From positions 1 to 64,000 of the forward strand of contig JBFWXN010000018.1 in the NCBI GenBank assembly GCA_050187415.1: a stretch of DNA of 64,000 nt, in the 5' to 3' direction. Shown piece by piece: positions 53,483 to 62,073 of this stretch. Positions within the stretch are counted from its first letter, which is position 1. Every line of letters starts with the position of its first letter. The notes beneath the pieces were generated by a model. It worked only from the letters and a program-made list of their open reading frames with translations, made no database searches and was not told the origin of the DNA. Position numbers and translations under genes: made by a program. Source of the stretch: Ga0077555 sp050187415 (GTDB taxonomy: Bacteria; Pseudomonadota; Alphaproteobacteria; Rhizobiales; Hyphomicrobiaceae).

Positions 53483-55762
53483 ATGCAGGAACGAGTCAAG
53501 ATTCCAAAGTTCGATGTCGTCGGTACGCGGCCCGTTCGCCCCGACGGTGCAGACAAGGTGACCGGCCGCGCCAAATACGGTGCAGATCACAATGTCGCCG
53601 GCCAGTTGGTCGGCAAGGTGCTTCGGTCGCCCCATCCGCATGCCCGCATCAAGTCGATCGACACGTCCGCCGCCACCGCCCTTCCGGGCGTCAAGGCGGT
53701 GATCACCCGAGACGACATCAAGGACCAGGCATCTGAGTTTGTTCCTGCCGGCGAGATGCTCATCAACTACCGCGATGTCGTCCGCAGCGTCATGGCCCGG
53801 GAGAAGGCCCTTTTCGAGGGCCATCCCGTGGCTGCGGTCGCCGCCACGAGTGAGAGCATCGCTCGCGCGGCATTGAAGCTGATCAAGGTCGACTACGAGA
53901 TCCTACCCCACGTCATCGACGTGGTCGAAGCCATGAAGCCCGACGCTCCCATCGTCGAAGACGGCATGATTACCGTGGGCATGACGCCGCCGCCGACCAA
54001 GGCCTCGAACGTTGCCAAGCGGGTCGAATTTACGCTGGGCGATGTCGAGCAGGGCTTCAAGGACGCCGATCTCATCGTCGAGCGCGAATTCAACACCCAG
54101 CCTGTTCATCAGGGCTACATCGAGCCGCACGCCTGCATCGCCACTGTGTCCGAGGACGGCATGGCCGAGCTCTGGACCACGACGCAGGGCCATTGGATCG
54201 TTCGCGCCCACTGCTCCCGCCTGCTCGGCTGGGACATGACCAAGCTGCGCGTGACCTCGTCCGAAATCGGCGGCGGCTTCGGCGGTAAGACGGTCGTCTA
54301 CCTCGAGCCCCTGGCACTTGCGCTCTCGGCCAAGACGCGTCGTCCGGTCAAAATGGTGATGAGCCGCGAGGAGGTGTTCAAGGCCTCTGGGCCTACGTCG
54401 GGCGCCAACATCTGGGTCAAGATGGGCGTAAAGAAGGACGGCACCATCACCGCCGGCGAAGCTCTGCTCAAGTACCAGGCCGGCTGCTTCCAGGGCTCGC
54501 CCGTGCAGCCCGGGTGCATGTGCGCGTTTGCCCCCTACGACCTCGCGAACGTCAAGGTCATCGGCTATGACGTACTCTCGAACCGGCCCAAAGTTGCGGC
54601 CTATCGTGCTCCGGGCGGGCCGATCTCCGAGTACGCCGTCGAAAGCGTCGTCGACGAGATTGCCGAAAAGCTCGGCATGTGCCCGATCGAGCTGCGTCTT
54701 AAGAACGCCGCCAAGGAAGGCACGAAAGCGGCTTATGGCCCCAAGTTCGGCCCGGTCGGTTTGGTGGAATGCCTCGAGGCTGCAAAGACGAGCCCGCACT
54801 GGAAGGCGCCACTCGGCAAGAACCAGGGCCGCGGCATTGCCGCCGGCTTCTGGTTCAATATCGGTGGCGAGACGACCGTCAATCTGCAGCTTAACGAGGA
54901 CGGCACCCTCACTCTGATGGCCGGCACGCCGGACATTGGCGGATTGCGCGCCTCTCTCGCCATGATGGCGGCCGAAGAGCTGAAGATCCCCTACGAGAAG
55001 GTGCGCCCGATTATCGCCGACACGGCCTCTCTGGGCTACAACTTCGTCACCGGCGGCAGCCGCTCGACCTTCTCATCGGGCTTGGCCACGGTCGAGGCGG
55101 CGCGCTCGATCATCAAGCAGGCCTGCGGCCGCGCGGCGAAACTCTGGGAGATCGCGGAGGACGCCGTCACTTGGGAGGACGGCGAGATTCGGCCGGCCGG
55201 AGACAATGCCGGAAAGTTCAAGCCGATGAAATTGGCTGACATCGCCAAGGTTGCCGGCAAGACGGGCGGATCGATCGTCGGGGTGGGGGCCATCTCGGCT
55301 CAGGGTGCGGCGCCGAGCTTTGGGGTCCACATCGCCGATACCGAGGTCGATCCGGATACCGGAAAGCTGACGGTCACACGCTACACTGTGATCCAGGACG
55401 CCGGCATCGCCATCCATCCGAGTTACGTCGAGGGCCAGTTCCAGGGCGGCGCCGTCCAGGGCATCGGCTGGGCCCTCAACGAGGAATATATCTACGGGCC
55501 GGACGGCAAGCTGCAGAACGCGGGCTTCCTCGACTACCGGATTCCGGTGGCGTCGGACCTTCCGATGATCGAAACCATCATCGTTGAGGTTCCCAACCCG
55601 CGCCATCCCTACGGTGTTCGCGGCATCGGTGAAACGGCGATCGTTCCTCCGATGGCGGCCATCAACGCCGCGGCCTACGGCGCGACCGGCATTCGTATGT
55701 TCGACTTGCCGCTTTCGCCACCTCGTGTGCTCAAGGCGATGAAAGAAACGAAGAGGGCCTGA
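53483..55762 (+). CDS. Molybdenum hydroxylase large (molybdopterin) subunit, xanthine-dehydrogenase family
   Basis: A 759-residue Moco subunit. RPDGADKVTGRAKYGAD is the start; SEIGGGFGGKTVVYLEPLAL, VAAYRAPGGPISEYAVESVVDEIA and the late RGIGETAIVPPMAAINAA (catalytic Glu in GxGE) are present. AYRAPG replaces both the AYxCSFR loop of true (form I) CO dehydrogenase and the AYRGAGR of form II, so CO oxidation is not expected. The substrate is probably an N-heterocycle, aldehyde or CoA-linked aromatic, but cannot be chosen. Confidence 0.9.
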   Translation: MQERVKIPKFDVVGTRPVRPDGADKVTGRAKYGADHNVAGQLVGKVLRSPHPHARIKSIDTSAATALPGVKAVITRDDIKDQASEFVPAGEMLINYRDVVRSVMAREKALFEGHPVAAVAATSESIARAALKLIKVDYEILPHVIDVVEAMKPDAPIVEDGMITVGMTPPPTKASNVAKRVEFTLGDVEQGFKDADLIVEREFNTQPVHQGYIEPHACIATVSEDGMAELWTTTQGHWIVRAHCSRLLGWDMTKLRVTSSEIGGGFGGKTVVYLEPLALALSAKTRRPVKMVMSREEVFKASGPTSGANIWVKMGVKKDGTITAGEALLKYQAGCFQGSPVQPGCMCAFAPYDLANVKVIGYDVLSNRPKVAAYRAPGGPISEYAVESVVDEIAEKLGMCPIELRLKNAAKEGTKAAYGPKFGPVGLVECLEAAKTSPHWKAPLGKNQGRGIAAGFWFNIGGETTVNLQLNEDGTLTLMAGTPDIGGLRASLAMMAAEELKIPYEKVRPIIADTASLGYNFVTGGSRSTFSSGLATVEAARSIIKQACGRAAKLWEIAEDAVTWEDGEIRPAGDNAGKFKPMKLADIAKVAGKTGGSIVGVGAISAQGAAPSFGVHIADTEVDPDTGKLTVTRYTVIQDAGIAIHPSYVEGQFQGGAVQGIGWALNEEYIYGPDGKLQNAGFLDYRIPVASDLPMIETIIVEVPNPRHPYGVRGIGETAIVPPMAAINAAAYGATGIRMFDLPLSPPRVLKAMKETKRA

Positions 55763-55953
55763 CCGGCTTTCTCACACGCCTGACAATGTCAGAGGCTCGC
55801 ACCGGTCGGGGCGGGCCTCTGACACGTTCTGCATGTTCCCGGAAGCTTGACCGGCAATCCTCACCGGCCGATTGTCGCGAGCATGACACTGCTCTCGTCG
55901 GATGCCGCCGCGCGTTACGAACGCCTGCTGGACACAAAGGAGGCCCGACTGCA

Positions 55954-56199
55954 ATGGCCCATGTCACGTTGATGGGAAACTTGCGCCAATACACGGGCGG
56001 AGTAACCAATCTTGAAGTCGACGCCCTCAACATCCGCCAACTCTTCAGGAAGCTTGGCGACCAGTTCCCTGAGCTTGCGCCACATCTCGAAGAAGGCTTG
56101 GCCGTCGCCATCGATGGCCAGATCTACCAGGAGACGCTGATCGAGCCGATCGGCGAAGCAAGCGAGGTGCACATTCTACCCCAGATCGCCGGCGGCTGA
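55954..56199 (+). CDS. MoaD/ThiS-like sulfur-carrier protein
   Basis: An 81-residue ubiquitin-fold protein ending in Gly-Gly (ILPQIAGG), the thiocarboxylate-forming tail of MoaD/ThiS family carriers; TLMGNLRQYTGG and LVDAL-like NIRQLFRKLGDQFPEL also fit. It would donate sulfur for molybdopterin, thiamine or another product. AGGAGG stands upstream of the ATG. It lies 191 nt after the molybdenum hydroxylase large subunit on the same strand, which suggests a link to that enzyme's cofactor. Confidence 0.8.
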   Translation: MAHVTLMGNLRQYTGGVTNLEVDALNIRQLFRKLGDQFPELAPHLEEGLAVAIDGQIYQETLIEPIGEASEVHILPQIAGG

Positions 56200-56331
56200 G
56201 ACGATGCCTCGAGCGTTGGCCGTTCTCAGCCCCGTTTGATCTTGCGTGGCCGTCGACCTTGCCCGATACTTTGCATGTCCACGCTGACGGATATTGGGTG
56301 ACAAGGCGCGCTTTTTCGGTGCGCGGGACCG

Positions 56332-56354
56332 AACCAAAATCGGCTTATTTGGTT
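56332..56354 (+). promoter_or_regulatory. Hairpin in the leader of the cold-shock gene
   Basis: AACCAAA and TTTGGTT form a 7-bp A/T-rich stem with a 9-nt loop, 80 nt before the cold-shock start. Cold-shock mRNAs often have structured leaders; function here is untested. Confidence 0.35.
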
Positions 56355-56433
56355 GAACGATTCGCCATGACGATGATTGGCGAGCAGGTCCGTCCGGTTG
56401 TGGCAAACCTCCGCCATTTATTGGAGACCACGC

Positions 56434-56649
56434 ATGCGGCAGACCGGAATTGTAAAGTTTTTCAATCCGACGAAGGGGTTCGGCTTCATCACGCCGGAGA
56501 CGGGCGGCAAGGATGTGTTTGTTCACGTCACAGCCGTCGAACGGTCTGGCCTCACCGGCCTTGACGAGGGCATGCGAGTATCGTTCGAGACCGAGCCGGA
56601 CAAGCATGGCAAAGGGCCAAAGGCCGTGAACCTGCAAGAGGAAGGCTGA
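56434..56649 (+). CDS. Cold-shock-domain RNA chaperone
   Basis: A 71-residue CspA-like OB-fold protein that binds single-stranded RNA. TGIVKFFNPTKGFGFITPE contains RNP1 (KGFGFI) and KDVFVHVTAVERSG contains RNP2 (VFVHV). The end (KGPKAVNLQEEG) matches the family. GGAG precedes the ATG at 56434; the frame extending to 56377 is a shadow. Confidence 0.93.
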   Translation: MRQTGIVKFFNPTKGFGFITPETGGKDVFVHVTAVERSGLTGLDEGMRVSFETEPDKHGKGPKAVNLQEEG

Positions 56650-56711
56650 CTCGCGGCCACAGGCCGCCCGAGCCGGCGGCGGGCCGCGTCGAACGACGGC
56701 CGGCCCCTCAT

Positions 56712-56996
56712 CTACCGCTGCAAATGCCGGCTAAGCCGGGAGATCAGCCAGCCGGCTACGACTCCTCCCAAACCTGCCCCACCGGCTAACGCAAGCGTGG
56801 CCCCCAGGTCAGGCGTTCCGCTTTGCAATGGAATGAGAACCTGTGACATGCTGCGCTCGACGATTTGGCCGCCGAGTAAACCACCGACGGCACCCGCAAT
56901 CAGCACGCCGACGGTATCGCCTCGCTGGTTGCGCGTGACGACGGCCCCGCCGGAAGTGCCGCAGATCAGTTGAACGCCAAGCCCAAAGATATCCAC
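56712..56996 (-). CDS. Small two- or three-helix membrane protein, unknown
   Basis: A 94-residue hydrophobic protein: helix 1 is VGVLIAGAVGGLLGGQIVE, helix 2 is LGATLALAGGAGLGGVVAGWLI, with a charged C-terminus SRLSRHLQR. Glycine-rich paired helices suggest a small membrane protein like the GlsB/YeaQ group, but the match is not convincing. The start is GTG 56996 with GGGGATA upstream. Convergent with the cold-shock gene. Confidence 0.6.
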   Translation of the reverse strand: MDIFGLGVQLICGTSGGAVVTRNQRGDTVGVLIAGAVGGLLGGQIVERSMSQVLIPLQSGTPDLGATLALAGGAGLGGVVAGWLISRLSRHLQR

Positions 56997-57341
56997 ACAC
57001 TATCCCCATGACCGGCCTTGAACTTGGGTGGCTCGACGACGATCCGATGTCTTGCAAGCCGCTTGTCATCTGTCGTGGCATCCCGAGAACGCATCCGCAA
57101 GCGAAAGGCTGCTTTTCTTTGCGTCAACATTCGGTCGGCGTGCCATCTTGACTGTCCACGCACTCGACGGTCTCTGGGCCACGGTTCGGCAGAAGCGCCA
57201 CGCTACCCCGCGATCTTGCTGCTCTCCCGTGTTTGCCCTGGCGAGGCGTCATTTCGGCAGCTATAGGAGCAAGGCTGAGCGCACGGAAATTCTAGGGGTC
57301 GTGCTGCAAGTTGGGAAGCTAGGCGGGGGATTTGCGCCATC
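56997..57341. other. Intergenic region without recognised gene
   Basis: 345 bp between two divergent small genes. The open frames are Arg/Ser-rich, lack Shine-Dalgarno sequences and read as shadows. Confidence 0.5.
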
Positions 57342-57650
57342 ATGTCTCGGTCGAACGCATCACGAGTCGCGCGATTGCTCGGTGCGGCAATCATCGTTGT
57401 CTGCAGCGCGACGGTAGCCAGTGCCAAGTGCACCAAGCTCGGCTTCTCGGTCAACGACTATGGCAAGGATGGTCCGACCAAGGACGCGAAGGACTTGCTC
57501 GACAAGTACATCCAGAAGTGGACGTCCGAGCGCGGTATCGCGAAATACACCACCGGCAAAAAAGACGTCACGTGCGAGCTGTTTCTCGACTTCGGCTTTT
57601 TCGACGAGCACACTTGCAAGGCAACGGCTACGGTCTGCTGGCAGGAGTGA
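57342..57650 (+). CDS. Small secreted cysteine-containing protein, unknown
   Basis: A 102-residue protein with a signal peptide (ARLLGAAIIVVCSATVASA, cleavage after ASA likely), leaving a mature chain of about 75 residues with four Cys (AKC, VTCEL, HTCKA, TVCWQ), likely two disulfides. GFSVNDYGKDGPTKDAKDLL is a notable conserved-looking start. I do not recognise the family; the secretion signal and even Cys count suggest a periplasmic or envelope role. Confidence 0.68.
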   Translation: MSRSNASRVARLLGAAIIVVCSATVASAKCTKLGFSVNDYGKDGPTKDAKDLLDKYIQKWTSERGIAKYTTGKKDVTCELFLDFGFFDEHTCKATATVCWQE

Positions 57651-57664
57651 GCTAGGCAGCTCAC
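57647..57664. other. Hairpin spanning convergent stops
   Basis: A perfect 7-bp stem (GTGAGCT with AGCTCAC) and a 4-nt loop contains the stops of the small secreted protein gene and of the hydrolase gene. No T tract. GTGAGCT recurs at 57673. Confidence 0.4.
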
Positions 57665-58305
57665 GGTGAAATGTGAGCTAAAAACGCGACGATCGCGTCG
57701 GCCGCGGCGATAAGATTGCCCTTGCGCGTGAACCCCGACGCGCCGCGTGGCCCCAGGTCATGATCGCCATCGTCGATCCACGCGATATCGATGCCGCGCG
57801 CCAGTTCGTAGCCGCCAACCTCGCTTCGGCTACCGAAAGGATCGCGTTCGCCCTGGACCATCAAGGCCGGGCACGTTAGTGTCAGAAGATGTGCCGTCCG
57901 CGTTTTCTCCGGCATGCCCGGCGGATGAAACGGATAGCCGAGACAGACCAGCGCATCGGCCTTTCCCTCTCCGTGCAACTCGTCGGCGACCATGCTGGCG
58001 ATACGGCCGCCCATCGACTTGCCACCGATGGCAAGTCGCCCGCGCCAATTGCCTGAGAATACCGCCTCGACGGCCGCCCGATACTCTGGGATCAGCGTTT
58101 CGGCCTTTGGCGCCGGCCGGCGCTTGCCCCCGGTCCGCCGGGCGGCCATGTATCCGAACTCGAAACGCGCGACGCGTAGTCCCCGCTCGACGAGCAGTTC
58201 GGTTGTGCGAGCGAGGAATGGACTTTCCATTCCAGCGCCGGCCCCGTGGGCCAGCAGAATGGTCCAGTCGGCGTCAGTGGGCCCGACCAGCAGGAGTTCT
58301 GGCAT
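57661..58305 (-). CDS. Alpha/beta hydrolase, KANL3/Tex30-like
   Basis: A 214-residue hydrolase-fold protein. LLAHGAGAGMESPFL is the oxyanion loop, GGKSMGGRIAS the nucleophile elbow (GxSxG with Ser in KSM), GERDPFG the Asp region and DGDHDL the catalytic His region. Substrate unknown. ATG 58305 is preceded by AAGGGA. It lies 37 nt downstream of the carboxylase gene, probably in the same operon. Confidence 0.85.
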   Translation of the reverse strand: MPELLLVGPTDADWTILLAHGAGAGMESPFLARTTELLVERGLRVARFEFGYMAARRTGGKRRPAPKAETLIPEYRAAVEAVFSGNWRGRLAIGGKSMGGRIASMVADELHGEGKADALVCLGYPFHPPGMPEKTRTAHLLTLTCPALMVQGERDPFGSRSEVGGYELARGIDIAWIDDGDHDLGPRGASGFTRKGNLIAAADAIVAFLAHISP

Positions 58306-58342
58306 TGACGTTCCCTTCTTGAGCGCCGTGCGCGCCGTCCCA

Positions 58343-61300
58343 CTACCACGCATCGACCATCGGTCGCTTCTTCCCATCGCGCGGCCGCTGCCGGATGGAT
58401 GCAAGTAATGTCGCCACCCAGTGCCGTGTCTCCGCTGGATCGATCGTATCGTCGATACCGAATGTCGTGGAGCGGTTCACGGCCTTGCCGACCTCGTAGT
58501 GCTCGGCCACCATCTTCTCGTAGTAGGCGCGCCGCTCGTCCGGATCGGCGATTGCCGCGAGTTCGCCGCGGTATCCGAGTTTCACTTGGCCTTCGATGCC
58601 CATCGGCGCGAATTCGCCCGTCGGCCAGGCGACCGTGAAGTACGGCGCCCGGAAATTGCCGCCGGCCATGGCGACGGCGCCCAGCCCATAGGCCTTGCGC
58701 AGGATGATGGTGAAATAGGGAATGGTGGCGTTTGCCGCGGTCAGGAACATGCGTGCCGCATGTCGGACAAGCCCCGTCTTCTCGATCTCCGGCCCCACCA
58801 TGATCCCCGGCGTATCGCACAGATGCACGACCGGAATATCGAATGCATCGCAAAGCTGTATGAAACGCGCACCTTTGTCGGCCCCATCGCTGTCGATCGC
58901 GCCGCCAAGCTGCGCCGGATTGTTCGCAACGACACCGACCGCGCGACCTTCGATACGAATCAGAGAGGTGATCATCGTCCGTCCGAAATCGCGGCGCAGC
59001 TCCAGCACGCTTTCCGCGTCGGACAGGGTCTCGATCACCTTGCGGATGTCATAGACGCGCACCCGGTTCTCCGGCACCAAAAATCGCATGCGCCGCTGAT
59101 CGGGCGCCGTCCAGGTGCCGACGCGTCCCTGGAAGTAGGCGAGATACCGCTTCGCCGCCGCAACGCCGTCGGCTTCATCTGTCACCGCAATGTCAATCAC
59201 GCCGCTGGCCCGCTGCACGGGCGACGGCCCGATATCCTCCGGCCGGAACACACCGAGCCCTCCGCCTTCGATCATGGCCGGGCCGCCCATGCCGATGTTT
59301 GAATCCGCCGTCGCAATGATCACGTCGCAGCAGCCGAGCAGCGATGCGTTGCCGGCGAAGCAGCGGCCGGACACGATGCCCACCATCGGCACCAGCCCCG
59401 AGAGCTGGCCGAAATGATGGAATGTGTTGAAGCCGATGAAGCCACCATAGTCGTCGTCACCCGGCCGCCCGCCACCGCCCTCGGCAAACAACACCAGCGG
59501 CATGCGGCCCTGCTCGGCGATGTCGATGACGCGATCCGTCTTCCAGTGGTTGTGAACGCCCTGGGTGCCAGCAAACACCGTGTAGTCGTAAGCCAGGATG
59601 GCCGCTCTCGATGCAGGGTCCTCGAACAGATCGCCGTTGATCCGTCCCACTCCGGCGACAAGGCCATCGGCGGGACTGCGTTTGAGCAAATCCTCCAGCC
59701 CGCGCCGGCGGCGCTGGGCGGCGACCGTCAACGGCCCGTATTCGACGAAGGTGCCGGGGTCGACCAGATCATCTACGTTCTCGCGCACCGTCCGCTGCTT
59801 TGTCTTCCGTCGACGCGCAACGGCGTCGGAGCGCTGTTCATCGAGCGTCAGAGACCGGCGATCGAGCACTTCCGCAAGATCGGGCCGGATCAGATCGAGA
59901 TCGATCGTTTCGTGCTCCTCGCCGGCATCGTCCGCGCCCTCGACCGGCTCGACAGTCAGCAGAAGCTGATCCTCCCACAGCGTATCGCCCGGCGCGACGT
60001 GAACCGACTGCACCGTTCCAGCGCAGTCTGCCACCACGACGTGCTCCATCTTCATCGCTTCCATCACGACGAGCTGCGCGCCGCGCTCCACTTCGGCGCC
60101 CTCTTCGACGGACACGAGAACGATCGTGCCTTGCAATGGCGAACGCACCGCGAGCAGGCCATCGGCCACGTTCTCGCCCGCCCCGCGCCCCGCGTCGCCT
60201 CCCCCTGACGGCTGTGCCTGACCGTAGGCCAATACGGCAAGAGGATCGTTCGCGTCGATCCTGGCGCCGGCGCGCGAGCTTTGACCGTCGACAGCTCCGG
60301 CCTCCGACGCAACGGCGAAGTAGAGATGCGGGTGTTCCAGGCGAGCCGCCTCGGCGAGCCGTCGTGCGTTGTCTTCCACGAAGTCGGTATCCACGCCTCC
60401 CGCCTGCACGGCGGCGTCACGGAACAGTGACTGCAGAAACGCAATGTTCGTCGGCGCACCAGCAACGTGCATCTCGCAAAGTGCGCGATAGCCTTTGGCG
60501 AGAGCATCGCTCAACTGCGGCGAGCCCGTATGTACGATCAGCTTGGCGAGCAGCGGATCATAGACCGGGCTCGTCCTGTAGCCGGCATAGGCATTGCTGT
60601 CGACGCGAATGCCACGCCCAGACGGCATCTCGAAAGCCGTGAGCAACCCGCCCGCCGGCTTGATCGTACCGTCGTCGCCGACGCGCTCGGTATTGATCCG
60701 GGCCTGCAGCGCCATCCCTCGAGCTGGCGGCACCAGATCCCACGTCAAACCAAGATCACCTAGCGAAGCCCCTCCAGCAATCTGCAGCTGAACCTCGACG
60801 AGATTGAGCCCCGTGACTTCCTCCGTCACCGTGTGCTCGACCTGCAGTCGTGGGTTCGCCTCTATGAAGAAGTACTCGCCCGCCTCGACATCGACCAGAA
60901 ATTCGATGGTCCCGAGGTTCTTATACTTGACGGCAGCCCCCAGGCGCAAAGCCGCCTCGATGAGCTTGCCCCTCAAGACTTCGGGAAGCGCTGGTGCGGG
61001 CGCGATCTCGACGATCTTCTGGCGCCGCCTTTGCAGTGAGCAGTCGCGCTCCCATAGATGCGATACGGCTTCGCCGTCACCGAGTATCTGCACTTCGATA
61101 TGCCGCGCCCGCCGCACGAGCCGCTCGACGTAGAGGTCCCCGTTGCCGAATGCCGACTGTGCCTCGGATCGGCATCGCGCGAATGCTTCCTCGATATCGC
61201 CATCACTCGTCACCGGCCGCATGCCGCGTCCACCACCGCCCGCCACGGCCTTGACCATGACCGCCCCGCCGGGGCCGAGCTTGGCAAGAAAGTCTCGCGC

Positions 61301-61726
61301 GTCTACGAGCGATGTCGGCGCCACCGTGCCCGGCAGCACTGGCACTTCGACGGCCGTCGCCAAAGCTCGCGCCTGATGCTTGTCACCGAACCGTTCCAAC
61401 GTATCCGGTGTCGGCCCAACGAACACGAGGCCGGCTTCCGAGCATCGCCGCGCGAACGCTGCATTTTCCGATAGAAAGCCATAGCCCGGATGGATCGCTC
61501 CTGCTCCCGTCGCGCGCGCGGCCGCCAGTATGGCCTCTGCATCGAGATAGGCTGCCACGCCTCGCCCCGGCAGCATGTACGCTGCATCGGCTTTGCGGGT
61601 GTGAAGGCTGGCAGCATCATCCGACGGGTAGACCGCCACCGTTTGAAGGCCCAACTCCGCGGCAGCTCGAAACACGCGAGTTGCGATTTCGCCGCGGTTG
61701 GCGACGAGCAGTTTACCGTTGAACAT
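58343..61726 (-). CDS. Single-chain biotin-dependent acyl-CoA carboxylase
   Basis: A 1127-residue fusion of all three parts of an acyl-CoA carboxylase. Residues 1-450 are biotin carboxylase (LLVANRGEIATRVFRAA, GGGGRG at 163-168, FIEANPRLQVEHTVTE). About 527-593 is the biotin carrier (EAMKMEH, biotin Lys559). 610-1127 is the carboxyltransferase pair, with FRAPYFTVAWPTGEFAPMGIEGQVKL and an oxyanion GxG region. The usual BT domain between BC and BCCP is nearly absent (77 residues). The closest known precedent is the single-chain long-chain acyl-CoA carboxylase of mycobacteria; the acyl substrate is unknown. ATG 61726 is chosen; an in-frame ATG lies at 61801. Confidence 0.9.
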   Translation of the reverse strand: MFNGKLLVANRGEIATRVFRAAAELGLQTVAVYPSDDAASLHTRKADAAYMLPGRGVAAYLDAEAILAAARATGAGAIHPGYGFLSENAAFARRCSEAGLVFVGPTPDTLERFGDKHQARALATAVEVPVLPGTVAPTSLVDARDFLAKLGPGGAVMVKAVAGGGGRGMRPVTSDGDIEEAFARCRSEAQSAFGNGDLYVERLVRRARHIEVQILGDGEAVSHLWERDCSLQRRRQKIVEIAPAPALPEVLRGKLIEAALRLGAAVKYKNLGTIEFLVDVEAGEYFFIEANPRLQVEHTVTEEVTGLNLVEVQLQIAGGASLGDLGLTWDLVPPARGMALQARINTERVGDDGTIKPAGGLLTAFEMPSGRGIRVDSNAYAGYRTSPVYDPLLAKLIVHTGSPQLSDALAKGYRALCEMHVAGAPTNIAFLQSLFRDAAVQAGGVDTDFVEDNARRLAEAARLEHPHLYFAVASEAGAVDGQSSRAGARIDANDPLAVLAYGQAQPSGGGDAGRGAGENVADGLLAVRSPLQGTIVLVSVEEGAEVERGAQLVVMEAMKMEHVVVADCAGTVQSVHVAPGDTLWEDQLLLTVEPVEGADDAGEEHETIDLDLIRPDLAEVLDRRSLTLDEQRSDAVARRRKTKQRTVRENVDDLVDPGTFVEYGPLTVAAQRRRRGLEDLLKRSPADGLVAGVGRINGDLFEDPASRAAILAYDYTVFAGTQGVHNHWKTDRVIDIAEQGRMPLVLFAEGGGGRPGDDDYGGFIGFNTFHHFGQLSGLVPMVGIVSGRCFAGNASLLGCCDVIIATADSNIGMGGPAMIEGGGLGVFRPEDIGPSPVQRASGVIDIAVTDEADGVAAAKRYLAYFQGRVGTWTAPDQRRMRFLVPENRVRVYDIRKVIETLSDAESVLELRRDFGRTMITSLIRIEGRAVGVVANNPAQLGGAIDSDGADKGARFIQLCDAFDIPVVHLCDTPGIMVGPEIEKTGLVRHAARMFLTAANATIPYFTIILRKAYGLGAVAMAGGNFRAPYFTVAWPTGEFAPMGIEGQVKLGYRGELAAIADPDERRAYYEKMVAEHYEVGKAVNRSTTFGIDDTIDPAETRHWVATLLASIRQRPRDGKKRPMVDAW

Positions 61727-62073
61727 ACAGAGAGGACTTTCCTGATTGGCATCGCTGGCTAACCCGAGGTTAGCGACACCGAAAGCCATCGGCCAGTCCA
61801 AGCGGTCACCAGCGCCTCCAAACGCATCGACCGAGCTTTTGCTTGAAATGATTTTGAATGTTCCGCCGCACGCGCTTGATGCGCTTGCAGATAGTGACGA
61901 GTTACTGCGAGCATTCCGTATTTTTACGCTAATTTAATGTCCGATCGACTTGCAAAGCCCGCAGATCGAGCGCAGCCTCCGCAGAAATACCTAGTCGAAC
62001 GAGTTGATCGTTGAGCCCGAGAGAACGCCGAACGGCGCCAGAGACGACAAAAAACGTTCTGGAGGAAGGGCCT
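61727..62073. other. Divergent intergenic region, carboxylase and MFS genes
   Basis: 347 bp, AT-richer around 61850-61945 than the flanking genes. No gene seen. Presumably holds both promoters. Confidence 0.5.

Noticed and set aside
52143..55762. Naming the operon coxM, coxS and coxL (CO dehydrogenase)
   Set aside because: The large-subunit loop is AYRAPG, not AYxCSFR; symbols would mislead.
57203..57454. Minus-strand open frame over the small secreted protein gene
   Set aside because: The plus-strand frame has a clean signal peptide and conserved-looking cysteines; the antisense frame has neither.
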